NCBI GenBank assembly: GCA_016124855.1
Contig: WGMX01000025.1
Coordinates: forward strand, 1-64,000
Source of the DNA: Anaerolineaceae bacterium
GTDB taxonomy: Bacteria > Chloroflexota > Anaerolineae > Aggregatilineales > Phototrophicaceae
Reading direction: 5' to 3'
DNA length: 64,000 nucleotides
Shown: piece after piece, positions 1-9,700 of the stretch
Numbering within the stretch: the first letter of the stretch is position 1
Layout: each line of letters starts with the position of its first letter
Program-made: the position numbers and the translations under genes
Notes under the pieces: generated by a model
What the model was told of the DNA's origin: nothing
The model's database searches: none
The model's input: only the letters and a program-made list of their open reading frames with translations

Positions 1-312
1 TTTGCTGGTCAGGTAAATGCGAACGGCACGTCTGTCAGATGCATCTGGGCGGCGTTCAATCATGTCCTTATTTTGTAATTTATCCAAAATAGGGGTGAAT
101 GAAGTCGCAGCTCGCCCCACAGCGCGCGCCAATTCGGATGCATGCTGTCCATCCTGCTCATACAGCGAGCGCAGGATGTACCATTCAATAACCGTTAACC
201 CTAACGGTTCTATAATTTGACCATATACCTGATCTAGGTTCCTTAGTGCAATGTCTAAATTACACCAAATCGAACCCGCGAACCTAAGGGATTGGTTTTT
301 CATATCGCTCAT
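1..312 (-). CDS. MarR-family transcriptional regulator, 3' end cut by window edge
   Basis: The first 104 residues of a winged-helix regulator run off the left edge. The minus-strand translation starts MSDMKNQSLRF. It continues through a helix-turn-helix (residues about 60-85, ending TSFTPILDKL) into the wing, with the family signature IERRPDASDRRAVRIYLT at about 86-103. MarR proteins bind DNA as dimers and usually repress nearby genes, often in response to small phenolic ligands. I chose the ATG at 312 because GAGGT lies 5 bases upstream; an in-frame ATG at 303 is the alternative. The FHA gene lies 56 bases upstream on the same strand, so they may be co-transcribed. The target genes are not visible. 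Confidence 0.85.
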   Translation of the reverse strand, partial: MSDMKNQSLRFAGSIWCNLDIALRNLDQVYGQIIEPLGLTVIEWYILRSLYEQDGQHASELARAVGRAATSFTPILDKLQNKDMIERRPDASDRRAVRIYLTSK

Positions 313-368
313 TGGTACCTCAGTCTATTCCTTCTGCATAATTGGCGAAAAATTGCCATAAAAATAAC

Positions 369-710
369 TTATTGTTCTAAAGAAATGGAAAGTAACAAAT
401 CGCCGAATCCCAGTTGATCGCCGGAAGTCAGCATATATGGAATATCAGGTTTAAGGCGCTTTGAATTAATAAATGTTCCGTTAATGGATGCCAAATCAAT
501 AATATGTAGCTTTTCCTGATACCGCACCAGCGCTGCATGTCGTCTTGAAACACCTTTTTCAAGCGCTTTGAAATCTGCCAAGTCGATGTCGGGAACAAAA
601 CTACTGCGGCTGTCAGAACGTCCGAGGACAAAACCATCAGTGGTCAATAACGAAACTTGAACACTTTGAGGGCTGCTGTCGAGTGTCTGAATAACGAGCT
701 TGCTTTCCAT
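369..710 (-). CDS. Stand-alone FHA-domain protein
   Basis: This 113-residue protein is essentially one forkhead-associated domain, which binds phosphothreonine peptides. The diagnostic residues are present: G30-R31-S32 in the first loop, S55-R56-R57-H58, and N77-G78-T79 in the phosphate-binding loop. There is no membrane segment and no fused kinase or zinc ribbon, so it should be a cytoplasmic adaptor. The start at 710 has AGGT four bases upstream. No Ser/Thr kinase or phosphatase is encoded nearby, so its partner is unknown. FHA identity is firm; the role is open. Confidence 0.88.
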   Translation of the reverse strand: MESKLVIQTLDSSPQSVQVSLLTTDGFVLGRSDSRSSFVPDIDLADFKALEKGVSRRHAALVRYQEKLHIIDLASINGTFINSKRLKPDIPYMLTSGDQLGFGDLLLSISLEQ

Positions 711-1372
711 TGTGACCTATCAAAAACTATGAAAATTGCGACAATTACACTTATGCGACTACGTTATCTCGATAAATATAATAAAACGAATACCTTCATC
801 TATCACTATCGAGTAAGAGCTAAACTAAGTTTTTGTAATACCCGTTGAGTATGGCAGAAACCAAAATAAATGACATAGCCATTAATACCAATTGAAATAT
901 TGAGCCTGTTTTGCGAATCCTTTGTAATTTCGCACAGCAGTTGAACCTTTTGAGCTGTCCAGATGATGGTGATTTGACAAATTTCACATTACAAGTTACA
1001 TTACAACTCAACTGTTTTACTTTCTCTTATATAATACCACAATATTCGTGTTTCGTGTCAACTATTTTTCCCACAATAGTAAAGTAATATACTCTGTCAT
1101 AGGCGATAATGCAAATCAACTCACTAGTGATGAATAAAATGCACACCTAAACTATTAATATGAGAAATTGTATAGAGAAAGATTTTCTTACTATATTACT
1201 GAGAGGGCAACTTTTAGATTTATTCATTATATTGACATTATAGTCAACAATAACATCAAAGATCTGCGTCACGCATCATAAATATGCTTTACCAGTTTGA
1301 AAGCTAACACATAAATGTAAAGAATTTGTGGAGAATTTAAGTTTGTGTCGGTTAATTTAACATTTTCTAATG
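711..1372. other. AT-rich intergenic stretch without a convincing gene
   Basis: These 660 bases are clearly richer in A and T than the flanking genes and have many stops in all frames. A 63-codon minus-strand frame at 820-1011 shows no motif or convincing ribosome site and was not accepted. The stretch contains the upstream region of the minus-strand FHA gene, so part of it should be promoter. I could not pick a reliable -35/-10 pair. Confidence 0.5.
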
Positions 1373-1897
1373 TCACTTAATCATTTTTGTGGGCTTCCAC
1401 AAATCGGAATCCATATGATCCGTTGGCGCAAAGCTCAGAAGCGTGTACCCGCCATCCGATTTCAAATAATAAACAAGATACTCTTGATTTGCTTGGAACT
1501 TTTTATCTGGCGCGAGACTGTGTTTGAAGTAGGTCACCTGACCATCAACTGCAATCAGGGTAACCGGCTTCCAAAATAACCACGGTGATGGCAGCTTTTC
1601 AGGCGCACGAAAGATACCAAAATACACAGGAATTCGGGCATAGCGGCGTGCCCGAAGAAATAGCATCACACCACCCACTAACAGTGCCCCTACCCCGACC
1701 ATCCACAGACCACCAATAAATAGCGATAGCAAGAAACTTCGTAATAATATGATGGCTGGAACCATAAGCATCAGCATCGTTACAACTGGTTCCATAATAG
1801 CTTCACGGCGCTGGTCACTATGGAGCTTGAGTTTAGCGTTCGCCAGCAGACGCTGTCGCATTTGAGGGGAAACTCGTGTATCAATTACAACTGTCAT
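1373..1897 (-). CDS. Hypothetical protein with two membrane segments
   Basis: I do not recognise this 174-residue protein. It has a basic N-terminal cytoplasmic stretch (residues 1-35). Two adjacent hydrophobic segments follow at about 37-60 and 61-82, separated by hardly any loop, as in a helical hairpin. A soluble C-terminal domain of about 90 residues then follows, probably mostly beta (for example QVTYFKHSL and YLVYYLKSD). The basic LRARRYAR after the second helix puts the C-terminal domain on the cytoplasmic side by the positive-inside rule. It stands alone, 29 bases downstream of the EamA pair and on the same strand. Confidence 0.6.
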   Translation of the reverse strand: MTVVIDTRVSPQMRQRLLANAKLKLHSDQRREAIMEPVVTMLMLMVPAIILLRSFLLSLFIGGLWMVGVGALLVGGVMLFLRARRYARIPVYFGIFRAPEKLPSPWLFWKPVTLIAVDGQVTYFKHSLAPDKKFQANQEYLVYYLKSDGGYTLLSFAPTDHMDSDLWKPTKMIK

Positions 1898-1926
1898 AAT
1901 TGAAGATGTTAACTTCCAATACTGGG

Positions 1927-2892
1927 TTATTCAAGTGCTGGCACTTTGACACGCGTGCCCAGCTGAAGCACTAAGACACTGGCTACGATAAATGCGCCTC
2001 CAATAAGCTGCACCGGTTGCATTTCTTCACCCAAGAAAATCCGCGCAAAAACCAAAGTTAAGATGGGTTCGACCGTACCAATTATGGACGCACGAGCGGC
2101 GCCGACTTTTTGTATACCGATAGTTAAGAAAAATCCGCCTAACACGGTGCTGACCGTCGCAATAGCCAGTATCCTGAGCCACAATTCGACACCGTTAGGT
2201 TGATGTGCAGCCAAAATAGGCATCGAGAACGCAATTTCGCCAAGATGATTCCAGAAATCACCGGGTATTTGTGCGGCGCGAAAGGGTATCAGGATGAGCA
2301 GGAAAAGTAACGCACCGGTCGTCGTCCATGCACTGGCAGCACCCAGTGCCGTGTGCCCTTTTAGCCAGCGTCCGTTCAATATGAAATATACCGCGACGAC
2401 AAACGCGCAGAACAACGCCAGCAGCACACCGACAAGATTATCGTTGCCGACACCCTTTCCAAAATCGGGGACGGTCAATATGATGCCAATAGTGGTCAGC
2501 ACCAGCGCTCCCCAACCGGCAGCGGGTAAGCGCTCACCCATCAAGGCTGATAGAACTGCGACAATCGCGGGATAGGTATAAAACAGCACAACAAATGTGC
2601 CAGCAGCAATCCGCTCGAACCCCCAAAATGTGGCGACTGCCGCTATTGCCAATAACGATCCCATACCTATTAGCCGCACACGTGGCAGGGGCTTATCGCC
2701 CGCCGGAAAACGCAAGGCACGCACCACTAACCAGAATAAGGGCGCAGCCAGTGCAAATCGCCATGTGGCGATATCTAGTGAATTGAGTCCGGCTGTTTGC
2801 AAACCCCTAATAAAAACAGGCAGCATCGAATAACCCGTTACCGATGCCAAAATTTGAAGCATTCCCTCGCGTTCCCCACGGCTCAAGTTCAT
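1927..2892 (-). CDS. EamA-family (DMT) transporter, second of a pair
   Basis: This 321-residue integral membrane protein has about ten hydrophobic helices and two EamA repeats, each opening with a GYSMLPVFIRG-like or ATVSTVLGGFFLTIG-like segment. Family members export small metabolites such as amino acids. The frame is open further upstream to 3039, but I chose the ATG at 2892. It overlaps the stop of the preceding transporter in an ATGA arrangement, indicating translational coupling. The protein is clearly homologous to its neighbour along its whole length, so the pair arose by tandem duplication and may work as a heterodimer. The substrate cannot be read from sequence. Confidence 0.88.
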   Translation of the reverse strand: MNLSRGEREGMLQILASVTGYSMLPVFIRGLQTAGLNSLDIATWRFALAAPLFWLVVRALRFPAGDKPLPRVRLIGMGSLLAIAAVATFWGFERIAAGTFVVLFYTYPAIVAVLSALMGERLPAAGWGALVLTTIGIILTVPDFGKGVGNDNLVGVLLALFCAFVVAVYFILNGRWLKGHTALGAASAWTTTGALLFLLILIPFRAAQIPGDFWNHLGEIAFSMPILAAHQPNGVELWLRILAIATVSTVLGGFFLTIGIQKVGAARASIIGTVEPILTLVFARIFLGEEMQPVQLIGGAFIVASVLVLQLGTRVKVPALE

Positions 2893-3836
2893 AGTGAACC
2901 CCTTCCCGCCGCCGAAGGGATTGGCTCGGTTACAGGTTTCTCGCGGATGCGCTGTAACAGCAGCACGCTCACCAGAATGAACGATGCGCCGAACAGTTGA
3001 ATCCACTGCAAATTTTCGTGTCGAATAACTACCGCCCACAACAGTGTCAAAACCGGTTCAAGCATGCTGATTATCGCAGCACGAGGCGCGCCCACACGGT
3101 ACATTCCAGCATAAAAAGTAAAGATGGGAATAACAGTGCTGATGATCACTAAGCCCAAAAATCCCGCCCAAACACTGATATTCGGCGGAATTGAAGTGGA
3201 GTCTCCTCGTAAGGCTCGCAAGATGATTACAATCAGGCTAAAAATAAGTGATCCACTTATGCTCCATGCACTCGCCATCGAGAGATCAGTTACGCCCTTC
3301 ACTGTTCGGTTACTCAAGAGGATATAAAGTGCATAGGTCGCCGCGTTCGCCAATACTAACAACACGCCAATGGGATCAACACCGCTAAAGCCTTGAAACA
3401 AATTGGGAACAGTCAATACGACACCGACAAGAGTGAGCCCAAGCGCTAACCAACTGCGCTCCGAAAGGGTTTCGCCAAACAAAACAGCGCCAACTGCCAC
3501 CAGCACAGGATAGGTATAAATCAAAACAGTATATAGTGAGGCCGGTACACGTTCTAAGCCGAAAAAGGCAATTGTCGCGACTAAGCCAAACAGGAAACCC
3601 ATACCGAGCAATCGTCCACGCGGCATATAAGTTGTTTTGACACTTAACTCTCCGCGTCGTATCCAACCCATTCCCAACCATGTAATCGGCACGGCCAGCA
3701 CAAAACGCCACACCACGACATCCAGTGGATTAAAGCTGCTGTTGTCATAGATAAACTTGGTGAAGATCGCGAAGAAAGAATAACCGGCTGCCGAAATAAG
3801 AATGAGCAGTAGGCCATCACGTTGGGTACGGGTCAT
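2889..3836 (-). CDS. EamA-family (DMT) transporter, first of a pair
   Basis: A 315-residue, ten-helix drug/metabolite-transporter-superfamily protein with two EamA repeats. The second repeat begins near GFLGLVIISTVIPIFTFY. AGGA lies five bases before the ATG at 3836. The 3' end overlaps the start of its paralogue by four bases, so the two are made together. The nuo terminator just upstream (3880-3912) separates this pair from the complex I genes, which suggests an independent promoter in the short 3837-3880 gap. Function is inferred only at family level: export of a small organic solute. Confidence 0.88.
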   Translation of the reverse strand: MTRTQRDGLLLILISAAGYSFFAIFTKFIYDNSSFNPLDVVVWRFVLAVPITWLGMGWIRRGELSVKTTYMPRGRLLGMGFLFGLVATIAFFGLERVPASLYTVLIYTYPVLVAVGAVLFGETLSERSWLALGLTLVGVVLTVPNLFQGFSGVDPIGVLLVLANAATYALYILLSNRTVKGVTDLSMASAWSISGSLIFSLIVIILRALRGDSTSIPPNISVWAGFLGLVIISTVIPIFTFYAGMYRVGAPRAAIISMLEPVLTLLWAVVIRHENLQWIQLFGASFILVSVLLLQRIREKPVTEPIPSAAGRGSL

Positions 3837-3879
3837 AAAATTCCTAAGTATCGCTCAGTCCAAATATCAATGCCATTTT

Positions 3880-3912
3880 TCAACAAAAAGGGCGAAGTCA
3901 GACTCCGCCCTT
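3880..3912 (-). terminator. Rho-independent terminator after nuoN
   Basis: Reading the minus strand, AAGGGCG and CGCCCTT form a 7-bp stem that is extended inward by GAGTC/GACTT pairing. It is followed directly by TTTTTGTTG. It sits 25 bases after the nuoN stop and before the EamA genes, so it marks the end of the complex I locus. Confidence 0.8.
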
Positions 3913-3936
3913 AACGTAAAACTTAGACTACCTAGC

Positions 3937-5451
3937 CTATTTCAATACTGTTGCAGCCAACGTCAGATTATCCGTCAAATTGGTGGCAAGGAACGGCAGG
4001 ATACCCATGATTATCGTACCTGCAAAGGCCACATAAATTGCCCAATTAACGTACTCGGTAGCGCCTGCCGCTTGATCGCCTTCACCATCACGTAGATACA
4101 TGTTGACGATAATGCGAATATAGTAGAAGGCACTCACCACACTCGTCAGCACGCCGATGACGGCCAGCGGAATAAGGTTGGCTTCGAGTGCTGCACGGAA
4201 CACATACCATTTGCCAATAAAACCGGCTGTTAGCGGAATGCCCGTCAAACTGAGCATGAATACCGCCATCATGAATGCCATTGCCGGACGGCTCTTAGCA
4301 AGTCCGACGAAATCTTCCAGTGTTGTACCGCTGCCATCGTCTTTTTCAATCGCCATCGCGACACCGAAAGCACCGAGATTGGTAAACATGTAAGCGATCA
4401 AATACAGCAGCGCCGCACGAATGGCTTCTAAGCCTAAGCCTGCACTGCCTGCGGCGGCTACAGCCATCATAATGTAGCCAGCGTGTGCAATCGACGAATA
4501 GGCCAGCATACGCTTTATATTGGTCTGGGCAATCGCCACAAAGTTACCAAGTATCAAGGTAGCCGCAGCGATTAACCAGAATGTCTGCTGCCACGCGGCT
4601 GTAGTTTCACCGCTCTTGAGTACAAAGGTCGGCAGTGCAATTGTGACAATTCGCAGCAGTGCGGCAAAACCACCAATCTTCGCACCGACGCTCATAAAGG
4701 CTGTAACCGGTGTTGGCGCGCCTTCATACACATCCGGTGTCCACATATGGAAGGGAACAACCGCCACTTTAAAGCCTAAGCCCACCAAAATGAGACCGGA
4801 ACCAAGCAGCAGCAGGAACGCTCCCGAACCACCCGCCGCAACAATATTTTGAACACCGGCAAAAATCACGGTTAAAGTGGTCGATCCAGTTGCGCCAAAC
4901 ACGAGCGCCGAGCCATAAACGAAGAACGCGCTGGCGAATGCACCGAGGATAAAATACTTCATACCGCTTTCTTCCGAGCGAACGTCAGGGACACGGAAAG
5001 CAGCAAGTACATACAGTGGAATGCTCAGCAATTCCAGCGCCACAAAAATCGTAACCAGATCGTTGGCGCTTGCCATAAACATCATGCCGCTCAAGCTAAA
5101 CAAAATCAGCGCATAAAACTCACCGCGCTCGATTCCTGTCCGTTTGAGATAATCGACATTCATGAGGATACTGATAAAACCCGTTACCAGAATAACCACG
5201 TTGGCAATACTGGTGAAACTATCCGCCGCGAACATCCCCAGAAAAGCAGTTCCGGTTTCATTAAAGGTAAACAGATTTACCACAAAACTGAAAATGACGA
5301 TGCCGAGCGACAAAAATGCGGTCACGACCTTGCGATCACGCGGGATAAAAAGTACATCGACCAGCAGCAGCAAGCACGCGCCTATTGCAAGCACCACCCC
5401 CGGCGCGGCCATCCACATGTTTAAGTCAGCAAAACTCGGAACTGAAAACAT
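3937..5451 (-). CDS. nuoN: NADH-quinone oxidoreductase subunit N (antiporter-like)
   Basis: This 504-residue polytopic protein, with about 14 helices, is the last complex I gene in the locus. NuoN is one of three Mrp-antiporter-like subunits in the membrane arm that carry out proton translocation. The conserved core is visible in PFHMWTPDVYEGAPTPVTAF (about 230-250) and NIKRMLAYSSIAHAGYIM (about 310-327), with its channel-lining lysines. Length is normal for the family. The start at 5451 has GGGG seven bases upstream. It follows nuoM by 73 bases on the same strand and is closed by the terminator at 3880-3912. Confidence 0.97.
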   Translation of the reverse strand: MFSVPSFADLNMWMAAPGVVLAIGACLLLLVDVLFIPRDRKVVTAFLSLGIVIFSFVVNLFTFNETGTAFLGMFAADSFTSIANVVILVTGFISILMNVDYLKRTGIERGEFYALILFSLSGMMFMASANDLVTIFVALELLSIPLYVLAAFRVPDVRSEESGMKYFILGAFASAFFVYGSALVFGATGSTTLTVIFAGVQNIVAAGGSGAFLLLLGSGLILVGLGFKVAVVPFHMWTPDVYEGAPTPVTAFMSVGAKIGGFAALLRIVTIALPTFVLKSGETTAAWQQTFWLIAAATLILGNFVAIAQTNIKRMLAYSSIAHAGYIMMAVAAAGSAGLGLEAIRAALLYLIAYMFTNLGAFGVAMAIEKDDGSGTTLEDFVGLAKSRPAMAFMMAVFMLSLTGIPLTAGFIGKWYVFRAALEANLIPLAVIGVLTSVVSAFYYIRIIVNMYLRDGEGDQAAGATEYVNWAIYVAFAGTIIMGILPFLATNLTDNLTLAATVLK

Positions 5452-5524
5452 AATCTACCCCTAAAAAGTTGAGGCTCTTGAATAGAAAGGCGGATCACCG
5501 ACCCGCCCTAACCTCTACACACGA

Positions 5525-7084
5525 TTAGCGCAGCACGGTGCTCGCCACGCTGTTGATACTTTGTGCCACTTGAGTAACGGTCGGCCCCATCGAGTCGAAG
5601 AAGGGCTTTGGCTGCACACCAATCCAGAAAATGACCACAATCATTGCGACCAAAACGGCTGTTTCCTGCCACTTTAAGCCTTCAAGCTGTTTGTTTTCTT
5701 CATGGGTAATATCGCCCATGAACACCTTCTGATACATGTAAAGCATATATACAGCGGAAAGGATAACACCCAAAGTCGCAAACAACGTAAAGAAGAAGCC
5801 AAGTGTCGTGCTGCCAAGCGACCCCATCAAAATGGTGAATTCGCCAACGAAACCGTTCAAACCGGGCAAACCCATGCTGCTCAAGGTAATGACGAGGCTC
5901 AGACCACCAAATACCGGAAGCACCTTCCAGATACCGCCGTAAGCCGCGATTTCTTTGGTATGACGGCGTTCGTACAACACACCGACCAGCAAGAACAAGC
6001 CGCCCGTGCTGACACCATGATTAACCATTTGGAGAATAGCGCCCTGAATACCAATGGTATTAAGAGCGAAAATGCCCAAAATCACAAAACCCATATGGCT
6101 TACGGATGAATAAGCAACCAGCTTTTTAACATCGGTTTGGGCATAGGTCACCCACGCGCCGTAGATGATACCGATTACTGCGAGGGTCGCTACAAAAGGC
6201 GCCCAAGCATGAGCCGCCTGCGGGAACAAGGGCAGGCAGAAACGGATGATACCGTAAGCACCGAGCTTAAGCAGCACACCTGCCAGAATGACCGAGCCAG
6301 CGGTCGGCGACTGAACGTGCGCGTCAGGCAGCCAACTATGGAACGGCCAAATCGGCACTTTGATGGCGAAGGCAATCAAGAAACCGAGGAACAGGAAAGA
6401 CTGTGTGCTGAACACGCCGCTGAACGGGAAAACCAACTTACCCGTTTGGATAAGTTCCACAATCGCGGGCAGCGAGAATGTGCCAGCATTGATGCCGACA
6501 TACAGGATTGCCAGCAGCATCAAGATCGAGCCGGCCATCGTGTACAGGAAGAACTTGACCGCAGCATAAATGCGGCGTTCCGCACCCCAGATGCCGATCA
6601 GGAAGTACATCGGAACCAGCGTAACTTCCCAGAAGATGTAAAACATAAACAGGTCTTGAGCCATAAACACGCCGAGCATGGCGAATTCGAGCAGCAGCAT
6701 GAAAATGTAATACAGACGTTCACGTCCGCGTTCGTGAATGACGTGGGCCGTGAACGAACTCAGAATTGCAATCGGCATAATGAAAGTTGTCAGCACAATC
6801 AGCAGGATGCTCACGCCATCCACACCGATATAGAAGCTGATGCCAATGCTCGGTATCCACTCAATCTGCTGAGCAAATTGCAGCCCCGGATTAGAGGCGT
6901 TGAAGGTCGCCCACATCACCAGCGATGCGATAAACGCCGCGCCGCTGAAGCCGAGTGCCGTCCATTTAAAATTCTCATTGCCATGCCCATCTGCACCCTG
7001 CTCACGCATGAGTAACAGTGGAATGATCCCGATCAGTGGGAGAAATAACACCACTGTCGAGAGCGAAATCGCGGAACTTACCAT
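5525..7084 (-). CDS. nuoM: NADH-quinone oxidoreductase subunit M (antiporter-like)
   Basis: A 519-residue membrane protein of normal NuoM length. Family blocks include YIFWEVTLVPMYFLIGIWG (about 150-168), with the conserved glutamate of helix 5, and PIWPFHSWLPDAHVQSPT followed by TDVKKLVAYSSVSHMGFV, with the channel lysines. It is one of the three proton-pumping antiporter-like subunits, between NuoN and NuoL in the membrane arm. A strong GAGGAGAG ribosome site precedes the ATG at 7084. A long open frame on the opposite strand (6137-7015) is a shadow of this gene. Confidence 0.97.
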   Translation of the reverse strand: MVSSAISLSTVVLFLPLIGIIPLLLMREQGADGHGNENFKWTALGFSGAAFIASLVMWATFNASNPGLQFAQQIEWIPSIGISFYIGVDGVSILLIVLTTFIMPIAILSSFTAHVIHERGRERLYYIFMLLLEFAMLGVFMAQDLFMFYIFWEVTLVPMYFLIGIWGAERRIYAAVKFFLYTMAGSILMLLAILYVGINAGTFSLPAIVELIQTGKLVFPFSGVFSTQSFLFLGFLIAFAIKVPIWPFHSWLPDAHVQSPTAGSVILAGVLLKLGAYGIIRFCLPLFPQAAHAWAPFVATLAVIGIIYGAWVTYAQTDVKKLVAYSSVSHMGFVILGIFALNTIGIQGAILQMVNHGVSTGGLFLLVGVLYERRHTKEIAAYGGIWKVLPVFGGLSLVITLSSMGLPGLNGFVGEFTILMGSLGSTTLGFFFTLFATLGVILSAVYMLYMYQKVFMGDITHEENKQLEGLKWQETAVLVAMIVVIFWIGVQPKPFFDSMGPTVTQVAQSINSVASTVLR

Positions 7085-7150
7085 AAGTACGCTCTCCTCA
7101 AAATCCGGCTGCGTTCATCACTGAACCGCGCGAAAGCCATTATAACCAAC

Positions 7151-9646
7151 CTACCGCTGTAGGGCAGGGAGTATCAGAACAATAATAACCAAGACCACAC
7201 CTAACAACACACTAACCGCGTAAGTACGAACATAACCTGTTTGCACCACCCGCACCCGATTACTGACCCACCTCACAACGCTGCCAACATCATTCACCAA
7301 ACCATCAATGATGCCCAGATCGACCGGCTTAGCCAACAGTTGAGAAATGCCGACGAAACCCTTGCCAATGACGGTATCGTGGAAATAATCGTGCCAGAAG
7401 CGCCAATCCAGCGTATTCGCCAAGAACTGCGACATCTTGTTGAAAGGATTCTCGATGAACCGGAAGTAATTTTCGTCCCAATAGAGTTTGGCATTCGCTA
7501 ATCCGAAGATAGTCGAACCACCCGATGGGATACGATCAATCAGCGGATCATGGTCTTCAACACGTGACGACTTGCCTAATCCATATATCGACCGTGCCGC
7601 GAATATTGCAGCAATCGCCAACCCCAACGCCAGAAGCGCAATACCCGGCTGGAATTCAGCCGCATGGGCATGAACAATACTATGTTCCAGCCATTCGGTG
7701 AAGTTATGCGCGGTGAAGATGTTCTCCAGTCCTAGTACATTAGCGGGTGTATTGATAAATCCACCGAAAATGCTCAGGAAGGCCAACACCATCAACGGAA
7801 AAGTCATCGATAATACACTTTCCGGTGCATGGTCTGCCGCTTCAGTACGAGCCTGACCAAAAAACACGATCTCAATTTGCCGCCACATATAAAAAGCGGT
7901 AAAGGCTGCTGCTACCAACAGCAGTACGAACACGATAAAGCCGCCGGCGGAACTCAAGAACGAACCGCCTTCGAAACCTTTCAGCCAAGCGTCCGCCAAT
8001 ATTTCGTCTTTTGACCAGAAGCCCGCAAAGGGGAAAATTCCCGCCAAAGCCAGCGTACCGATCAAGTAGGTAATAAAGGTGATTGGCATCTTACGAGCCA
8101 GACCGCCCATGTTGCGCATATCCTGCGGATCAAATGGATGCTCATCGTGATGTTCTTCACCGTGGGCATCGCCATGTGCATCGTGGGCATCATGACCATG
8201 ACGTTCGTGTGCCAGATGTTCACCGTGTTCAACACCATGAATAACTGAACCGCTGCCGAGGAACAACAGCGCTTTAAAGAACGCGTGTGTCACCAAGTGG
8301 AACATCGCCGCGCCGTAAGCGCCGACACCAACTGCCGCAACCATAAAACCGAGCTGGCTAACGGTACTGTAGGCCAGAACTTTCTTAATATCCCATTGAC
8401 CGAGCGCGATATACCCCGCCATAATCGCGGTTGTTGCACCAACGATAGCGACAATAAAAGATGTCAACTCGGCATTAAAGAAAAATACATTACTGCGGCA
8501 CATCATGTATACGCCTGCCGTAACCATCGTTGCAGCGTGGATCAGGGCGCTCACGGGGGTTGGGCCAGCCATAGCATCCGGCAGCCAGACAAACAACGGA
8601 ATTTGCGCAGATTTACCCGTCGCACCTAACAGCATGAACAAGGTAATGATGACCAAAACGGTATCAATCGGTAATGAGAACGGGCCAAAATCGACTTGAT
8701 GATTTTCCTTCACCATGCGTTCGGCTTGCCCGAATACACCAAGCTGTGCCGTCGGAATATGTTCATTATCGGTGAAGACAGGGCCGGCAACTTCGGTCGT
8801 GCCATGTCCCTCAGTGGTAGCCGCCGCGGCCTCACCCTCAGCAGGAGTCGCCGCATGTTCGTCTGTCGCAGCCGTGCTATGTTCACCTGTTGCAGCTTCT
8901 CCCTCTGCCGGAACTGCCGCGTGTTCATCGGTGGCCGCTGTACCATGTTCACCAGAAGCCGCTGCCGCTTCGTGTGCCGCTAATTCCACATTTGTGATTT
9001 CGCCGGGGCGATAATAATCCAGTGTGCCGAAGGTCCAGAAAATGAGGAACACTGCCATCAAAATGCCAAAGTCACCAACACGGTTTGCGATCATGGCCTT
9101 ACGCGCAGCGTTAGCATTCTTCCAGCCGATGCCGTTGGGACGGTCGAACCAGAAACCAATGAGCAGGAAAGAGCAAAGACCCACGCCTTCCCAACCGACG
9201 AACATCATCAAGAAGTTGTTGCCGGTGACGAGGATGAGCATAAAGAACAAGAACAAATTCAAATAGGTGAAGAAGCGGGTAAAGCGCAGATCGCCATGCA
9301 TGTAGCCTGCCGCGTAGATGTGGATGAGCGAACCGACACCCGTTACCACCAACATCATGGTCACGCTAAGGGTATCAACCCGTAGCTGCCACGGAATATT
9401 GACGTTCGCTGAACCAATCTGTATCCATCCATCAAGGAATGGTGGATTCACAACCGCTGATTCGAAACCACTGCCACGAAGATACGTCCACAACAGCACT
9501 GCCACACCGAACGACAGCAGCGCTGCCGTTGTGCCGAGAATGCTGGACAGCCGTTCCCCTAAGCGCGGTCCCACAAACAGGTTCAGTATAAACCCGATTA
9601 GCGGGATAAAAAGAATTAGTGTCACTAATGACGGGTAATTTTCCAT
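7151..9646 (-). CDS. nuoL: NADH-quinone oxidoreductase subunit L with two insertions
   Basis: NuoL is the distal antiporter-like subunit with the long lateral helix. The core is intact: GWEGVGLCSFLLIGFW (151-166), LFVWLPDAMAGPTPVSALIH (351-370) and WDIKKVLAYSTVSQLGFM (418-435). At 831 residues it is longer than the usual 600-700. One addition is an Ala/Glu/His-rich loop at about 219-290 that includes two near-identical units of about 21 residues (TAATDEHAA, PAEGEAA). The other is a His/Asp/Glu-rich loop at about 471-505. The open frame extends to a TTG at 9664, but I chose the ATG at 9646 because GAGGGG lies five bases upstream. It sits between nuoK and nuoM. Confidence 0.96.
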   Translation of the reverse strand: MENYPSLVTLILFIPLIGFILNLFVGPRLGERLSSILGTTAALLSFGVAVLLWTYLRGSGFESAVVNPPFLDGWIQIGSANVNIPWQLRVDTLSVTMMLVVTGVGSLIHIYAAGYMHGDLRFTRFFTYLNLFLFFMLILVTGNNFLMMFVGWEGVGLCSFLLIGFWFDRPNGIGWKNANAARKAMIANRVGDFGILMAVFLIFWTFGTLDYYRPGEITNVELAAHEAAAASGEHGTAATDEHAAVPAEGEAATGEHSTAATDEHAATPAEGEAAAATTEGHGTTEVAGPVFTDNEHIPTAQLGVFGQAERMVKENHQVDFGPFSLPIDTVLVIITLFMLLGATGKSAQIPLFVWLPDAMAGPTPVSALIHAATMVTAGVYMMCRSNVFFFNAELTSFIVAIVGATTAIMAGYIALGQWDIKKVLAYSTVSQLGFMVAAVGVGAYGAAMFHLVTHAFFKALLFLGSGSVIHGVEHGEHLAHERHGHDAHDAHGDAHGEEHHDEHPFDPQDMRNMGGLARKMPITFITYLIGTLALAGIFPFAGFWSKDEILADAWLKGFEGGSFLSSAGGFIVFVLLLVAAAFTAFYMWRQIEIVFFGQARTEAADHAPESVLSMTFPLMVLAFLSIFGGFINTPANVLGLENIFTAHNFTEWLEHSIVHAHAAEFQPGIALLALGLAIAAIFAARSIYGLGKSSRVEDHDPLIDRIPSGGSTIFGLANAKLYWDENYFRFIENPFNKMSQFLANTLDWRFWHDYFHDTVIGKGFVGISQLLAKPVDLGIIDGLVNDVGSVVRWVSNRVRVVQTGYVRTYAVSVLLGVVLVIIVLILPALQR

Positions 9647-9700
9647 AATGCCCCTCTGTATCAAGCAGACTTCATCAGTTTACCGAGTGGTTGAGTTTTA

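Noticed and set aside
820..1011. 63-codon minus-strand frame with a hydrophobic stretch
   Set aside because: AT-rich noncoding composition, no ribosome site and no similarity that I recognise.
6137..7015. 292-codon open frame on the plus strand
   Set aside because: It lies wholly antisense to nuoM; its Gln/His/Arg/Asn-rich composition is that of a complementary-strand shadow, and it has no motif.
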